A stretch of 36,392 bases of DNA, from positions 1 through 36,392 of the forward strand of contig CALBLK010000024.1 of assembly GCA_937895845.1 (NCBI GenBank). The letters run 5' to 3'. Shown piece by piece: positions 35,321-36,392 of this stretch (its first letter is position 1; each line of letters starts with the position of its first letter). Origin of the DNA: an uncultured Prevotella sp. (GTDB lineage: Bacteria; Bacteroidota; Bacteroidia; Bacteroidales; Bacteroidaceae). Under the pieces are notes generated by a model, which worked only from the letters and a program-made list of their open reading frames with translations, made no database searches and was not told the DNA's origin. Made by a program: the position numbers and the translations under genes.

Positions 35321-35342
35321 TCTAATGACCTATTTGGGTTAA
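35321..35342. repeat. Dispersed 22-bp motif, copy B
   Basis: TCTAATGACC, T, ATTTGGG, T, TAA: 20 of 22 positions shared with copy A (18334-18355). Like copy A it lies between a terminator stem-loop and the start of the next minus-strand gene. The remaining part of this 222-bp gap is GC-rich with no gene seen. Confidence 0.5.
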
Positions 35343-35379
35343 AACAAGGGGGGATGCACTGCGCGTGCACCCCCCCGGT
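35341..35379 (-). terminator. Terminator of pckA
   Basis: On the minus strand CCGGGGGGGTGCAC, a GCGCA loop, and GTGCATCCCCCC form a GC-rich stem, followed by TTGTTTT. It lies 26 bp after the pckA stop codon. Confidence 0.75.
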
Positions 35380-35404
35380 TGTCTCTTCGTCAAATGTTTC
35401 CGAT

Positions 35405-36392
35405 TTAGAGCTGGGGACCGGCGGCCACAAGAGCCTTGCCAGCCTCGTTGTTCTCGTACTTCTTGAAGTTGTTGATGAAGCGTGCGGCGAGGTCCTTGGC
35501 CTTCGTCTCCCACTCCGACGGGTTGGCATAGGTGTCGCGGGGGTCGAGGATGTGGGGGTCAACGCCCTCAAGCTGTGTAGGCACCACGAAGTTGAAGAAC
35601 GGGATGGTCTTGGTGGGAGCCGAGTCGATGGAGTGGTCCAGGATGGCGTCGATGATGCCGCGGGTGTCGCGGATGGAGATACGCTTGCCTGTGCCGTTCC
35701 ACCCGGTGTTCACCAAGTAAGCCTTGGCGCCGCTCTTCTTCATCTTCTTCACCAGCTCCTCGGCATACTTGGTAGGATGCAGCTCGAGGAAGGCCTGGCC
35801 GAAGCAGGCGGAGAAAGTGGGTGTAGGCTCGGTGATGCCGCGCTCGGTACCTGCCAGCTTGGCTGTGAAGCCCGAGAGGAAGTAGTACTTGGTCTGCTCA
35901 GCGTCGAGGATGGACACGGGAGGCAGCACGCCGAAAGCGTCGGCCGACAGGAAGATGACCTGCTTTGCGGCAGGGCCCTGCGAGTAAGGACGCTGGATGT
36001 TCTTGATGTGGTAGATGGGGTAGCTCACGCGGGTGTTCTCCGTCACGCTCTTGTCGGCGAAGTCGATCTTGCCGTTCTTGTCGACGGTGACATTCTCGAG
36101 CAGGGCGTCGCGGCGGATGGCGTTGTAGATGTCGGGCTCGCTCTCCTTGTCAAGGTTGATCACCTTGGCATAGCAGCCGCCCTCGAAGTTGAACACGCCC
36201 TCGTCGTCCCATCCGTGCTCGTCGTCGCCGATGAGCTTGCGCTTCGGGTCGGTGGACAGGGTGGTCTTGCCGGTGCCCGACAGGCCGAAGAAGATGGCGG
36301 TGTTCTCGCCGTTCATGTCGGTGTTGGCGGAGCAGTGCATGGAAGCGATGCCCTTGAGAGGCAGGTAGTAGTTCATCATGGAGAACATACCC
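35405..36392 (-). CDS. pckA: Phosphoenolpyruvate carboxykinase (ATP), C-terminal part
   Basis: The last about 328 codons of ATP-dependent PEPCK, which interconverts oxaloacetate and phosphoenolpyruvate. In Bacteroidales it often works towards oxaloacetate, feeding succinate fermentation. The frame is open to the right edge, so the N-terminal third or more lies outside. Visible: GMFSMMNYYLPLKG, P-loop GLSGTGKTTLSTDP, metal/kinase-2 IGDDEHGWDDEGVFNFEGG, TERGITEPTPTFSACFG, NTGWNGTGKRI, and the usual end ALVAAGPQL. Conservation with the enterobacterial enzyme is high throughout. Confidence 0.97.
   Translation of the reverse strand, partial: GMFSMMNYYLPLKGIASMHCSANTDMNGENTAIFFGLSGTGKTTLSTDPKRKLIGDDEHGWDDEGVFNFEGGCYAKVINLDKESEPDIYNAIRRDALLENVTVDKNGKIDFADKSVTENTRVSYPIYHIKNIQRPYSQGPAAKQVIFLSADAFGVLPPVSILDAEQTKYYFLSGFTAKLAGTERGITEPTPTFSACFGQAFLELHPTKYAEELVKKMKKSGAKAYLVNTGWNGTGKRISIRDTRGIIDAILDHSIDSAPTKTIPFFNFVVPTQLEGVDPHILDPRDTYANPSEWETKAKDLAARFINNFKKYENNEAGKALVAAGPQL

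Overview
The window looks like chromosome of a Bacteroidales bacterium, most likely a GC-rich member of the Prevotellaceae. The reasons are SusC/SusD pairs, hybrid two-component regulators, surface lipoproteins with acidic residues after the lipid cysteine, a secreted protein ending in a type IX-like sorting motif, no Shine-Dalgarno pattern before starts, and many promoters of the Bacteroidetes form (TTTG near -33, TAnnTTTG near -7). It holds 19 protein genes (one cut by the right edge), the 3' part of a tRNA-Phe gene, and several repeats and stem-loops.

Region 1 (1-425): the end of tRNA-Phe, a strong terminator, and a degenerate array of about seven 22-bp units. Region 2 (426-18226, all minus strand): a polysaccharide utilisation locus for beta-1,4-galactan (pectic galactan or type I arabinogalactan). 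In transcription order it holds a hybrid two-component sensor/regulator, SusC, SusD, a DUF1735 lipoprotein, a SusE-like lipoprotein, a GH53 endo-galactanase lipoprotein, a fimbrillin/SusF-like lipoprotein, and a GH2 beta-galactosidase. Inferred flow: surface lipoproteins capture galactan, GH53 cuts it, SusC/D imports the fragments, GH2 finishes them, and the hybrid regulator senses fragments and activates the susC promoter. A cluster of GGACA-type half-sites upstream of susC is the likely operator.

Region 3 (18227-22906): stem-loops, then korAB (2-oxoacid:ferredoxin oxidoreductase) with a near-consensus promoter, and buk (butyrate kinase) preceded by a 65-bp tandem repeat that copies a -7 box. 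Region 4 (23027-27282): a small acidic peptide gene downstream of a large secreted adhesin-like protein whose promoter carries a run of nine G, then an O-methyltransferase and aroQ. Region 5 (27277-28284): aroQ and xerD diverge from overlapping promoters, and xerD runs tail to tail into the next gene with interlocked stop codons.

Region 6 (28281-34520) is the part I find most likely to be undescribed. A membrane-bound one-component AraC regulator has a periplasmic propeller and Y_Y_Y sensor but no kinase or receiver. It diverges from a two-gene operon encoding a GH88 unsaturated uronyl hydrolase and a large fusion of an alginate-lyase-like domain with a right-handed beta-helix domain. No SusC/D lies beside it. 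Region 7 (34535-36392): a HAD phosphatase, a terminator, and the C-terminal part of pckA.

Base composition differs between regions: spot counts gave 28/60 GC in the galactan regulator (17461-17520) and 42/60 in the lyase/beta-helix gene (32281-32340). Long open frames opposite the GC-rich genes are treated as shadows.
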